From Leeuwenhoekiella marinoflava DSM 3653 (GTDB lineage: Bacteria > Bacteroidota > Bacteroidia > Flavobacteriales > Flavobacteriaceae): 64,000 bases of DNA. The position numbers were made by a program, and so were the translations under genes. This document shows, one piece after another, positions 1 through 8,143 of this stretch; the stretch's first letter is position 1; every line of letters starts with the position of its first letter. A model generated the notes under the pieces. The model saw only the letters and a list, made by a program, of their open reading frames with translations. It made no database searches and had not been told where the DNA came from. Location of the stretch: positions 62,001-126,000 of the forward strand of contig NZ_FQUN01000008.1 in NCBI RefSeq assembly GCF_900129005.1, read 5' to 3'.

Positions 1-2779
1 CAACAGTTAACGCGCTATCTAATACTTTTAGCCCTCCGGAAACAATATCAACAACATTACCTGTCGCAATCCCTTTACCTAGTTGTCCTGCACCGGCTGC
101 AACTCCTGCGAGTTGATCTACTAATTTTGCGGTGTCCTCATCTCCGAATTTTGAAAACAAAGAAGATACCTGTCCTAGTATTCCGGCAATTTCATTTCCT
201 GTCTGCTGAATATTATTACCTAACTCTTCCTGTGATCTGGATATTTCTTCATTATAAGCGATTATCTGATCCTTTGTGAGTTCTTCAGATTTTAGTTTTG
301 TCTTTAGCTTTTTGATATGTGCCCGCAATTCACGGTTATTCATATCGAACAACTTGTCTTGAAAATCGCCGTTAAGATTCTCTACATCATTAAGATATTT
401 CTCAGCCTCTTCTAACTCTAATCGTCTTATCTTAATTCGCTCAGCTAATGCTTTACGCTCTTCATCGGTCTGGGCTGCGTAAAACTTTTCGTATAGGGTT
501 CTTAATTGTCGATCAATCGCATTTATAGAAGTAATATCAATTTCAAAGTCAACCGGTACCGTAATTGGCTGTAGACTATTTGGCGAAGTCACAATACCTC
601 TATTTAGGTTGATACCTTCCTTCTCAGCCGATAAGGCTATTTTTTGCTGTTCAGCAAACACCTTTGTTTTATCTAACTGATTCTTTAGGAATTCACCGTA
701 ATCAGATCCCTGCTTTAAAAGTGTTTCAAACTGAGCATCTGCAATCTCTTTTCCTATTTGCTTAACTACGGCCTCGTACTTTTCATACTCCTCCTTATTC
801 TTATTGAGCATTTCAGTAAATGCATCTTTCTTGGAGTCTCCACCAGATCCACCTTTCGGAGTATAATCAGTATTTAAAAGGCGTTGGCGTTTTAAAGCAT
901 AGTTTCTAACCTCATCAATCTCACTTTCTAAAAATGGCTTTAGTGAAGGAATATCTTTTGCCAGGTCTATAGATTCTAAAGTTTCAAGTATTTCCTTTCT
1001 AGCATCTACCAAGTTTTTAGTGTCTGGAAATTGATATTTTTCAAATGGCTTCAATGCTTCCAGAGAATTAATTGCAGCAACTTCTTTCGCTATCTGCTTA
1101 AACCCTTCCGCGTTGTCATAAGTAAGACGTTTAATACGTTGAAGTTCATCTTCCTCCTTGTCAAGCTCATTATTTGCTTCCCTAAGCCCTCTACTGTAAA
1201 GATTTATAGCATCGTTAGCAAAGTTTAGATCAGCAATCAAACGCCCTCCCTTTCCGAATGGGTTTGCATCTAATTGCTTGTTGAGCTTTCCTAGTATTTC
1301 AGTTGGTGAATCGCTGTAACTGAAATTCAGTTTTATATCTTCTTCAGCTGCGTAAGTTTTAATCTCCTCTACAAGCTTATAGAATTCTGAAACGCTTTGC
1401 TCATAAAGTCCTTTTTGAGTTGCTTTATTATTTTGAGCATCTATAACCTTTTGATTAAGTCCGCTTAGTTTTAATCTTCTGTTTTGCTCGTCATTGATAT
1501 CAGAAAGAGCTTGCTTAACCTTTTGAAGAGTTGTTTCAAGGTCATCATTTTTAATCTTATCCAGATCAATACTCTGAAGGTATTCTGGATACTGATCTTC
1601 TAATTTTTGGATCAGCTCAATCTTTTCAGCGTACGTAGTGTTTGTATCTAAAATGCTGGATTGTAAAATATTGAATTCATTCGCTTGTTTACGTATGGCG
1701 TCGTTGTAATTTTCGGTATCTGCAATTGCGCGATTAAGAAACTTTGCCAGCTCATTACTTACATCTAAAGCGGATTCCCCTATGCCTCTCGTAATGGCTT
1801 TAATTCTATTCCCTAGTAAACCTAATTGATTCACATTTGAAGAAATATTTCTTTCAAAGGCCTCTTGTGAAGCTCCGGCTGAATTACCTAGATCTTCTAA
1901 GTCCTGAGCTGCACCCTTCGCGTTTTCTCCGGTAGTTGACAGAATGGCCCCCATAGCTTCAACGCTTCCGGTCAGCTCCTTTAGCTTGTTCTGGCTTCCT
2001 CCGGCTTCGTTATAAACTGCCTGGAATGCGTTTTGAAGCGTTAGGGATTCAGAAGCCCCATCTCCCAGTACTTTAGTAGTAGCTTCAATAGCTGCTCTGA
2101 TTTGGGTCATAGCTTGTGCAGTTGGTACACCTTGCTTTGTAAGTGAAGCAACTGCGGCCAATACTTCTCTAAACTCAAAACCGGAAGCAGCCGCCAATGG
2201 TGCTACCTGAGATAAAGAACTCGATAACTGCTCAAAGTTGGTCTTTCCTAACTTTACGGTCTGAAATAAAGCATCTGCAACGTCTTCTGCATCTTCTGCA
2301 CCTAACTTAAATGCGTTTAATACAGTTGTAATACCGTCTGCTGCTGTTTCGGTTGTGGTTACACCTGCAGTTGCGGCCTTAGCTGCTGTTTCAAGTAGCT
2401 TTAAACCTTCCGCACCATCATAACCGGCACTAACAATCTGGTAGTAAGCCTTAGCAAGTTCAACGGGTCCGTCTGGGCTGATCTTACTTAGATTAAAAAC
2501 CTTTGATGAGATATCGTCAAAATTATCCTGAGTCGCTTTTGAGATTGTTTCAACCTCTTTCATAGCCTTCTCAAAATCCTTTGCCAATTGAAATGAATCG
2601 TTTGCTATGGCAGTAAAGGCAGTAGCCGCCCCGAGCAATAAGCCTGCGAATGGATTAATGCGGCTTACAGTGCTTGCTAAACCTCCTATAATTCCCTCAG
2701 CTTCTCTCGCTCCCTGTTTAAGCCCATCGTTATTTATGCCACTGGCAAAAAACAAACTGTTACTCCCCCGTACTGCCAT
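1..2779 (-). CDS. Phage tail tape measure protein, TP901 family (3' end beyond window)
   Basis: About 925 residues are visible and the frame is still open at position 1. The start is ATG at 2777-2779. Residues about 30-55 form a hydrophobic segment (PFAGLLLGAATAF). The following region has the TP901 core pattern, with stretches such as FEKAMKEVETIS and LTKQGVPTAQAMTQIRAAIEA. The rest is long charged coiled coil rich in Lys, Glu and Gln. Tape measure proteins set tail length inside the tube and act during DNA injection. It is the last gene visible in a leftward operon starting near 3557. Its position directly after small genes, with no recognisable tail-tube or chaperone gene before it, is unusual. 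Confidence 0.85.
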   Translation of the reverse strand, partial: MAVRGSNSLFFASGINNDGLKQGAREAEGIIGGLASTVSRINPFAGLLLGAATAFTAIANDSFQLAKDFEKAMKEVETISKATQDNFDDISSKVFNLSKISPDGPVELAKAYYQIVSAGYDGAEGLKLLETAAKAATAGVTTTETAADGITTVLNAFKLGAEDAEDVADALFQTVKLGKTNFEQLSSSLSQVAPLAAASGFEFREVLAAVASLTKQGVPTAQAMTQIRAAIEATTKVLGDGASESLTLQNAFQAVYNEAGGSQNKLKELTGSVEAMGAILSTTGENAKGAAQDLEDLGNSAGASQEAFERNISSNVNQLGLLGNRIKAITRGIGESALDVSNELAKFLNRAIADTENYNDAIRKQANEFNILQSSILDTNTTYAEKIELIQKLEDQYPEYLQSIDLDKIKNDDLETTLQKVKQALSDINDEQNRRLKLSGLNQKVIDAQNNKATQKGLYEQSVSEFYKLVEEIKTYAAEEDIKLNFSYSDSPTEILGKLNKQLDANPFGKGGRLIADLNFANDAINLYSRGLREANNELDKEEDELQRIKRLTYDNAEGFKQIAKEVAAINSLEALKPFEKYQFPDTKNLVDARKEILETLESIDLAKDIPSLKPFLESEIDEVRNYALKRQRLLNTDYTPKGGSGGDSKKDAFTEMLNKNKEEYEKYEAVVKQIGKEIADAQFETLLKQGSDYGEFLKNQLDKTKVFAEQQKIALSAEKEGINLNRGIVTSPNSLQPITVPVDFEIDITSINAIDRQLRTLYEKFYAAQTDEERKALAERIKIRRLELEEAEKYLNDVENLNGDFQDKLFDMNNRELRAHIKKLKTKLKSEELTKDQIIAYNEEISRSQEELGNNIQQTGNEIAGILGQVSSLFSKFGDEDTAKLVDQLAGVAAGAGQLGKGIATGNVVDIVSGGLKVLDSALTV

Positions 2780-2788
2780 AACTGTAAA

Positions 2789-3034
2789 CTATTTTAAAGA
2801 AGAGATTCCGATTTGAAGAACCTCATCATCTGTGTAATCGTCAATATTAGCCGTGAACATTAAGAACTTATTAAGCTCTTGGTCATCGGATTGAAGAGCG
2901 CTACTATTGACTAAGTTTTTAAACTCTTCTTTTCTTCGCTCAATTTTCTCAGAATTACGTCTAAATTGTATCTGAGTGATTCGGTAAGCGACTAGGTCTT
3001 TTGCTATTTGTTTTATTTCTTCTTGTGCTGTCAT
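2789..3034 (-). CDS. Small charged phage protein before tape measure
   Basis: An 81-residue protein, mostly helical by composition (KQIAKDLVAYRITQIQFRR) with an acidic C-terminal part (ANIDDYTDDEVLQIG). It ends 9 bases before the tape measure start. In tailed phages this slot is normally held by the tail assembly chaperone, so that is a possible role, but I see no sequence signature and no frameshift site. Function unknown. Confidence 0.6.
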   Translation of the reverse strand: MTAQEEIKQIAKDLVAYRITQIQFRRNSEKIERRKEEFKNLVNSSALQSDDQELNKFLMFTANIDDYTDDEVLQIGISSLK

Positions 3035-3039
3035 AACTA

Positions 3040-3201
3040 TTATTTTTGCATTCCACTCATAACTTTTTGAACAAATTCTTTTTTGTCCTTCTCTGAGGTT
3101 TTGCTTTTCTCAGATTGCTCTAATCGTTTATCGATTGAGTCCATTCGTTTGCTTAATCCTTTAACTGCTTCAAGGATTGCTTCTCCTGTTTCTTGGTTCA
3201 T
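3040..3201 (-). CDS. Short coiled-coil phage protein A
   Basis: A 53-residue reading frame, ATG at 3199-3201, starting MNQETGEAILEAVKGL. The centre has a heptad pattern (KRMDSIDKRLEQSEK) ending in a Lys-rich tail. It sits 5 bases upstream of the 81-residue gene in the leftward operon. It resembles the next gene upstream (3219-3392) in its core, so the two may be a tandem duplication. Function unknown. Confidence 0.5.
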   Translation of the reverse strand: MNQETGEAILEAVKGLSKRMDSIDKRLEQSEKSKTSEKDKKEFVQKVMSGMQK

Positions 3202-3218
3202 TTTTTAGGTATTTAAGG

Positions 3219-3392
3219 TTATTGACTTGATTGTTTGTAAAGCTTGATTTCCTCAGCTGTAGGCTCGGTTTTAGGCTTTTCCTCTTCCTTCTCTTTGGAA
3301 GACTCGTTAACCTTTTTTTCAAGAGTGTCAATTTTCTCCTGCATCCCTTTCATGACATCCATCATTCCAGATAATACTTTTGTTGTGCTCAT
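3219..3392 (-). CDS. Short coiled-coil phage protein B
   Basis: A 57-residue frame, ATG at 3390-3392, starting MSTTKVLSGMMDVMKGM. It contains the segment QEKIDTLEKKVNESSKEKE, which matches the pattern of its neighbour at 3040-3201 (hydrophobic-xx-G, then I/M-D-x-I/L heptad, then Ser/Lys/Glu-rich tail). It is followed by a 17-base gap. Possibly a small scaffold or virion-associated coiled coil; nothing establishes a role. Confidence 0.5.
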   Translation of the reverse strand: MSTTKVLSGMMDVMKGMQEKIDTLEKKVNESSKEKEEEKPKTEPTAEEIKLYKQSSQ

Positions 3393-3407
3393 TCTGCTTT
3401 TTTGTTT

Positions 3408-3557
3408 TTAGTTAATTTTTTCTTTCAAAAGAGTAATCATATAATCCGTGATACTCATTCCTTTACGTGCTGCAGCTACTTTGATTTTCTTTTTAAAAGC
3501 TGGCTTCACATTGAACGTAACACGCTTATAATCTGTTTGGTTTAGTTCTTGACTCAT
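3408..3557 (-). CDS. Ribbon-helix-helix DNA-binding protein (CopG/Arc-like)
   Basis: 49 residues from ATG at 3555-3557 (MSQELNQTDYKRVTFNVKP). The pattern of a basic beta strand (RVTFNVKPAFKKKIKVAAARKG) followed by MSITDYMITLLKEKI is the ribbon-helix-helix fold, with the turn at ARKGMSITDY. An in-frame start 22 codons further upstream exists, but the extra stretch has no family similarity and covers a promoter-like sequence. First gene of the small leftward operon ending in the tape measure gene, so it may autoregulate that operon (inference). It could also be the antitoxin of a lost pair, as no toxin is adjacent. Confidence 0.7.
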   Translation of the reverse strand: MSQELNQTDYKRVTFNVKPAFKKKIKVAAARKGMSITDYMITLLKEKIN

Positions 3558-3575
3558 GGTTAATAATTTTGATCT

Positions 3576-3606
3576 TAAACAAATAGATGAATTATGTAAG
3601 AAATTA
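3576..3606 (-). promoter_or_regulatory. Candidate promoter of the RHH-tape measure operon
   Basis: On the minus strand, TTG is followed after 19 bases by TCTATTTG, one mismatch from the Bacteroidota -7 consensus TAnnTTTG at the consensus spacing. It lies just upstream of the ATG at 3557 and downstream of the structured element at 3619-3670. Start site not demonstrated. Confidence 0.4.
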
Positions 3607-3618
3607 CAAGGGGTTTTA

Positions 3619-3670
3619 CCCACGGTCTCGCGTAGATGGTATGCTTTTGATGCATTCTACTCCGTTAGGG
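3619..3670. other. Nested inverted repeat, structured DNA or leader RNA
   Basis: Four successive arms nest inside each other: CCC/GGG (3619-3621 and 3668-3670), ACGG/CCGT (3622-3625 and 3662-3665), GTAGA/TCTAC (3632-3636 and 3656-3660) and ATGC/GCAT (3641-3644 and 3652-3655), around a 7-base loop TTTTGAT. That gives 16 pairs with small internal loops. It sits between the terminase terminator and the next operon. It could be a cos/pac-like packaging site, an operator, or a leader RNA. It lacks the T-arm consensus and so is not a tRNA. Confidence 0.45.
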
Positions 3671-3688
3671 GCTAGTATGGAAAATGAA

Positions 3689-3730
3689 AAAACCCTGTAA
3701 ACATTAGCTTGTAATATTTAACAGGGTTTT
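3689..3730 (-). terminator. Rho-independent terminator after terminase large subunit
   Basis: Arms AAAACCCTGT (3689-3698) and ACAGGGTTTT (3721-3730) form a perfect 10-bp stem. Read on the minus strand the stem is followed by a T-rich tract. It lies 28 bases past the terminase stop and separates the packaging operon from the RHH-tape measure operon. Confidence 0.75.
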
Positions 3731-3733
3731 AAT

Positions 3734-3752
3734 TGTACGGTATTTGTACGGT
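3734..3752 (+). repeat. Paired TGTACGGT site, left copy
   Basis: TGTACGGT at 3734-3741 and again at 3745-3752, an exact 11-base period. The same pair with the same spacing occurs in inverted orientation at 13660-13678. Each pair has a hairpin on its outer side. Candidate binding sites for a recombinase or regulator. Confidence 0.6.
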
Positions 3753-3758
3753 GAAGCA

Positions 3759-5282
3759 TCAACCGCCCCAACTTAAGCCTTTAACCGGCTTTGGTTTGCT
3801 GACTGTGAACCCTAGTGTTATTAGTTCAAATATTTCTCTCATCATAAATGGGTCTAGTAAATCGGTACTCTCCCCGTTGAGATACTTTTGTTTCATTTCT
3901 GCTTTTGGAATCAAAGCTTCTGGCTCTTCATCCAATTTCTTTTTCTTCTTTATCGCCTTACGCTCAGCTATCATACGTTGCCTTATGGTTTGCTTTTCAT
4001 TAAACATCACATTATGCAAATGAGGCATTACCCATATTTCGTTACGCTCAACTCGTTCACCGCTTAACGTATAGCATTGAGCTTTGAGATTCTTAAACTT
4101 TCGCCCGTCCTTAGTTTCTATCGCCTTACTATTGCTGTCAAAAGCAACAGAGTTAGGTATGAAGGCGTTATCAGATCCGCCAATAAAAGCCCCTACACCA
4201 TTAGCATCATAAGCAATGTGCCTATTAGGCACCCCCCATTTCTTAGCCATTGCTAAGATTTCATCAATTATTTCTTTGCCGGTAGATTTATCAATCTTAA
4301 CTATATCCCGAATCCTGAAGCCTTCCCAGAAATATATTACTAGCTTGTCTTTACCTGAAGTGGCAACATCGACTGTAATATATTTATCTCCAGAAAGGAC
4401 GAAGTTATTTGTAAAAATATCTTTAAAAGAACTGTACTGATAAATGTCAGCTGGATTTATAGACACTTTCCAGTTCCCATCTAATAACTGACTTTTAGTG
4501 TCTTCATCTTGAGAGGCTAGGTTTGCTAGATACTCAGGGTTTACAGATAATAGTTTTTTATTTTCATATACAGATCCACCTATAAATGTGATCGACTTTA
4601 CAAAGTGCTTTGCATCTACTCCCGAAGCTTCAACCAATGGCTGCACGAAATAAGCTGCTTTCTTCAAGCACTCTTCGACCGTATCTCCCCAGATCATGGT
4701 GTCTCCATCCTTGACAAAGTATCTTACGACTCCTTGTCTCTCTGGAATAGGAAAACCATCTTCACCAATCCACCAGCTTATCAAATCAAAAACCCAACTA
4801 TCTGGATCTGGGTTGCACGTGGCCCTTATGTATGGCTTAACTCCACAACTTGATCTATTACGCGACAATAAATAAAAGAACGTCTGTTTTGAAAAGTGGG
4901 TTAACTCGTCAAAACCTATGAACGGTATCTGGGAACCTTGCCAGCTTGTTACGTTTTTCTCATGCTCTAAATGCGAGAACTTAATCTTTGCCCCGCTCGG
5001 GAACTTCCATTGCAAATCTGTTTTATTAGGGATCGCTCCTAAGTAGCTGTATATTTTTTGGCTTTCATCCCATAACCCCCCTTGCGCTTTTATCTGGGTT
5101 GTTAGCCTTCTAAAAATTACGGCCCCAAAGTCTGGGTTATTAACATCTCTCAAAGGGTCAAGCAGCAAACAAGTTGTCTTACCCGAACCAGCACTGCCTC
5201 CTCCTATAACAATATCTGCAGGAGAGGATAACGCTATTCCCTGATAACCGGGTTGAGCTTCAATAATCTTAACCTCTTCCAT
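3759..5282 (-). CDS. terL: Phage terminase large subunit
   Basis: 507 residues, normal length for TerL. It is the ATPase-nuclease motor that packages DNA into the prohead. Walker A is GGGSAGSGKT near residues 27-36 and the Walker B-like segment is IPFIGFDELTHF. The C-terminal RNase H-fold nuclease is indicated by YITVDVATSGKDK with its Asp, then IAYDANGVGAF, and a late LLDPF Asp. It overlaps the small subunit gene by 14 bases, so the two are translationally coupled. It ends the packaging operon, with a terminator just downstream. Intact. Confidence 0.95.
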   Translation of the reverse strand: MEEVKIIEAQPGYQGIALSSPADIVIGGGSAGSGKTTCLLLDPLRDVNNPDFGAVIFRRLTTQIKAQGGLWDESQKIYSYLGAIPNKTDLQWKFPSGAKIKFSHLEHEKNVTSWQGSQIPFIGFDELTHFSKQTFFYLLSRNRSSCGVKPYIRATCNPDPDSWVFDLISWWIGEDGFPIPERQGVVRYFVKDGDTMIWGDTVEECLKKAAYFVQPLVEASGVDAKHFVKSITFIGGSVYENKKLLSVNPEYLANLASQDEDTKSQLLDGNWKVSINPADIYQYSSFKDIFTNNFVLSGDKYITVDVATSGKDKLVIYFWEGFRIRDIVKIDKSTGKEIIDEILAMAKKWGVPNRHIAYDANGVGAFIGGSDNAFIPNSVAFDSNSKAIETKDGRKFKNLKAQCYTLSGERVERNEIWVMPHLHNVMFNEKQTIRQRMIAERKAIKKKKKLDEEPEALIPKAEMKQKYLNGESTDLLDPFMMREIFELITLGFTVSKPKPVKGLSWGG

Positions 5283-5778
5283 TGTCTGGGAGTTTTACTA
5301 AGATTATATTATTTGTTTTCTGCTCGTTATCCTTCTCATAAAATCCGGTGTGCCGATTAATCATATCTTGAGCGGTTTCTTTATTCACGAATTTTAAATC
5401 AACAACATCTTCAGTTATTGTTTCTCCGTTTCTCGTGAATCTTCTTCTGGTGTGCTTGAAGCCAGATATCAACTGCCTTATTTCTAAAGGAAGATTTTTT
5501 ATTTCTTCAACGCTTAACCCTAAAGCCACTGTAATATCAGAAGAAGCCCAATCGTTTAATTTTCTTAGCGTGTCCTGTTTTGTGATATTCAGTATTTCAG
5601 AAGCTTCACTCTTGAGTTTTGATATTTCATTTTGAATGTTGTCATTTGCTAGCAATCTGACAGCCTGTGTTCTCGCTCCGGACTCTGCATAATTAGCCCT
5701 AATTGCTGCTTGAGTAGCATTCAAATCAACCATATACTCTTCACAAAATCTTTTCTGTCTTGGGGTTAATTTTTTCAT
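5269..5778 (-). CDS. terS: Phage terminase small subunit
   Basis: 169 residues of the Terminase_2 type. The N-terminal DNA-binding part begins MKKLTPRQKRFCEEYMVDLN and continues with ATQAAIRANYAESGARTQ, the typical helix-turn-helix that recognises the packaging start. A central oligomerisation helix follows (SKLKSEASEILNIT). It lies 3 bases from the head morphogenesis gene and overlaps terL. The order portal, head protein, TerS, TerL is the reverse of the common TerS, TerL, portal order. Confidence 0.9.
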   Translation of the reverse strand: MKKLTPRQKRFCEEYMVDLNATQAAIRANYAESGARTQAVRLLANDNIQNEISKLKSEASEILNITKQDTLRKLNDWASSDITVALGLSVEEIKNLPLEIRQLISGFKHTRRRFTRNGETITEDVVDLKFVNKETAQDMINRHTGFYEKDNEQKTNNIILVKLPDNGRG

Positions 5779-5781
5779 TCC

Positions 5782-6801
5782 CTAAATGTTTAAATCAAAA
5801 CCACTCTTTGAGGGTTTGAAGTTGTCTCTGATGAAATACGGCTTATTTTGCCATCCTTTAATTTGCTCTGAATTCTTATTCAAATACTTCTGAGCCTTTG
5901 CCGGTATTCCTTTCACTAAATGTCGTTGGTCAATATTCCCCCCGGACAGATAGCTTTTAAATTTTTCACGTGGTAGTACAATAGAGTTTGATACACATTT
6001 GCACATCGGATGAAATCCTACGAACTTGAAATCTTTAGAATAAGATCCCACAAGGAAATCGCAAATATCCCTCACCACATGTGCCGCGCTTAGTTCTATT
6101 CGTTGACCCATTACAAACGGCATTGTCTTTCTGCGTTCAAAGTCATTTGTCCTATACGCTATGTTCACCTCATTGCGGCTAATCCTCAATGCATTTTTAT
6201 AACTGGACCGGTACACACCTTGCCCGGGGTTATAGTTTTTAGCGGGCTGGCTCAATACCAGTTTCCCTTCTTCATTTCTTAACCTCCTGAATCTTCGCTC
6301 TGGCTCCTTTAGATATTTCTTTAAATCCGTTGCCATTTCCGAAGCACTACGCCCGTTTACAATACCACTTTCCAGTAACAGGTTAACGGCTTCTCTCGTT
6401 CCTTTGGTTACGCTTACAACTCGATCACTCAGGAATGAACCGCCCACTTTTCTTTTAATGAATGATTTAGCGGCCCCGGCATTATTCGCAAGCATTGTTT
6501 CAACCTGTTCACCTGGCACACCCATATCTTTGATGTAATCTTTAATGAAGTCATCTGAACAGGCGTTTGATAAAGAGAAACTGGTTTCAATCTGTTCTTG
6601 AACCAGCCTCTCCAAATCATCATTAAACCTAATCAACGCATTATCAAAGGCTCGTTTTCTTGCATCGGTCATTCTTCCGTTATAACCTCGAAATATCGTT
6701 CCAAACTCCCGGGTGTATTCTGCATACAATCTGTCTAAATGCCATTCTTGAGCATTTATCAAGCTGAAGAGTTTTCTTTCACACGGGTTTGGCTTACTCA
6801 T
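5782..6801 (-). CDS. Phage head morphogenesis / minor head protein (SPP1 gp7-like)
   Basis: 339 residues. The middle and C-terminal parts show the minor head protein pattern: GRSASEMATDLKKYL, then YKNALRISRNEVNIAYRTND, then GFHPMCKCVSNSIV with the characteristic Cys/His cluster near the end. Such proteins sit inside the prohead near the portal. It overlaps the portal gene by 8 bases, the usual neighbour. It begins MSKPNPCERKLFSLINAQEW. Confidence 0.8.
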   Translation of the reverse strand: MSKPNPCERKLFSLINAQEWHLDRLYAEYTREFGTIFRGYNGRMTDARKRAFDNALIRFNDDLERLVQEQIETSFSLSNACSDDFIKDYIKDMGVPGEQVETMLANNAGAAKSFIKRKVGGSFLSDRVVSVTKGTREAVNLLLESGIVNGRSASEMATDLKKYLKEPERRFRRLRNEEGKLVLSQPAKNYNPGQGVYRSSYKNALRISRNEVNIAYRTNDFERRKTMPFVMGQRIELSAAHVVRDICDFLVGSYSKDFKFVGFHPMCKCVSNSIVLPREKFKSYLSGGNIDQRHLVKGIPAKAQKYLNKNSEQIKGWQNKPYFIRDNFKPSKSGFDLNI

Positions 6802-8137
6802 CTTCTAAGACTAAAGAGCGTGAAGATCTTTGCGCAGTTTCTTTCTGTATCTGATCAATTTCTGTTTTAACATCTTTGGTGTATGGGCTTTTAGAAACTG
6901 AACTTTCTTGACTCATTACCGGGTAACCTCCGTTTGCGTCTACAAGGGCCTTTATTTCCTCCGCGATATCTCTAGGTATAGATAGGTTGAAATCAATATC
7001 AAATTCTAATTCTTCATCCTTTATACCCATGCCGTTTTTAACAACGTTGATAATTCGCTCAATAACCGTTCGGTATTGTCCTTGTTTTGACTTCGCTTTA
7101 TTAATGGCATCCTGAAGCATCAATTCAAGAGCCCGTCCAGATATTGTTCCGATTCCCTTTACGTTATCAAAGGAAAGATCTGGAGTCTGGCTTATATTAA
7201 AAATGAATTCTTTTAAAAACTTCATCTCAAGTTCAATCGATTGAACTCCGGTATCTCTTTGCAAAAAATCAGCATCTGCCTCTACTATTTGTCCGTTTTT
7301 CTCTGCAACCCCTAGAAGTATTGATTTTCCGTCATCTGAGATATCAATCAAACCCTCTTCTTTGCCGTCCTTATTTTTAACAGTGGATCCTTTCAATTTC
7401 AGAATAGGAAACGCGAAGTAATTATTTGACCCGGCAAGCTTACTGAGTATCATTTCAATACGATCTATCATCTCTTTAACGTCATACCACTCCGGTTCTG
7501 GCTGTTCGTTAAAAACAACTGGTATAACGCCAAAACTATGAGTGTCACTTCCTAGATACTTCAGATCTGAAGAGCCTGGCCCGCTGTATTTATGAATGTA
7601 CTCATCTGTGAATATCCAGAGATGACTCACCTCATCAATAACAAACTCCCAATAAAAAGCTACCAAATCACCATAAACATCGTATTCCGGGGTATACTTC
7701 CCGTTATCTGAAGTGTACATTCTGGCTTTGATTTCTTTATCAGTACCCGCTTCAGAAAATATAAATACGGCCATAGTCTCAGACATAACCACTTTAGCAA
7801 ATTCCAGAAGTTTGTTATTGATCCTGTTCTTTTTAAGTGTCTTCAAAATCCTTTGACCGTTCTCGTTTTCTGGATCATTCGCGGATATACTCACCGGTTC
7901 GGCTAACAAAAAACTTGCAGCTGTCTCCACAATCTTTCTTTGCAGGTTGATTACGAGCCGCTCAGCCTCAATCGTCTTCAGATTGTTTTGGTAGTTCTCC
8001 CGGTAACCGACTTGAAGTTTTCTGATTTTTCGATCGCCTCTGTACTCTTTAACGAAAGGAGTTACGTTTCTAGAGTTAGCCTCAATAAATTTTATTACCT
8101 GATCTTTATTCGTGTAATCTACTTGAGTTGTTTCCAT
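6794..8137 (-). CDS. Phage portal protein (SPP1 Gp6-like)
   Basis: 447 residues, normal for this family. Typical features are the N-terminal RKLQVGYRENYQNN, the NLQRKIVETAASFLLAEPV segment, the DEVSHLWIFTDEYIHKY beta region and the late helix with FKEFIFN and GTISGRALELMLQDA. The portal is the dodecameric ring through which DNA enters and leaves the head and on which the terminase docks. The adjacent genes are head morphogenesis, TerS and TerL. Intact. Confidence 0.9.
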   Translation of the reverse strand: METTQVDYTNKDQVIKFIEANSRNVTPFVKEYRGDRKIRKLQVGYRENYQNNLKTIEAERLVINLQRKIVETAASFLLAEPVSISANDPENENGQRILKTLKKNRINNKLLEFAKVVMSETMAVFIFSEAGTDKEIKARMYTSDNGKYTPEYDVYGDLVAFYWEFVIDEVSHLWIFTDEYIHKYSGPGSSDLKYLGSDTHSFGVIPVVFNEQPEPEWYDVKEMIDRIEMILSKLAGSNNYFAFPILKLKGSTVKNKDGKEEGLIDISDDGKSILLGVAEKNGQIVEADADFLQRDTGVQSIELEMKFLKEFIFNISQTPDLSFDNVKGIGTISGRALELMLQDAINKAKSKQGQYRTVIERIINVVKNGMGIKDEELEFDIDFNLSIPRDIAEEIKALVDANGGYPVMSQESSVSKSPYTKDVKTEIDQIQKETAQRSSRSLVLEDE

Positions 8138-8143
8138 AACTTC

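Noticed and set aside
3619-3670. tRNA or tRNA-like gene
   Set aside because: It has an anticodon-like stem-loop, but no T-arm consensus, no D-arm and no acceptor stem.
3600-3760. Left attachment core matching the tRNA-Arg 3' end
   Set aside because: I looked for the tRNA 3' sequence near the left TGTACGGT pair and found no match, so a simple attL at 3.7 kb is not supported.
3733-4023. 96-codon plus-strand frame at the terminase 3' end
   Set aside because: It runs opposite to terL, which has clear domain motifs; the frame has no start signal or family pattern.
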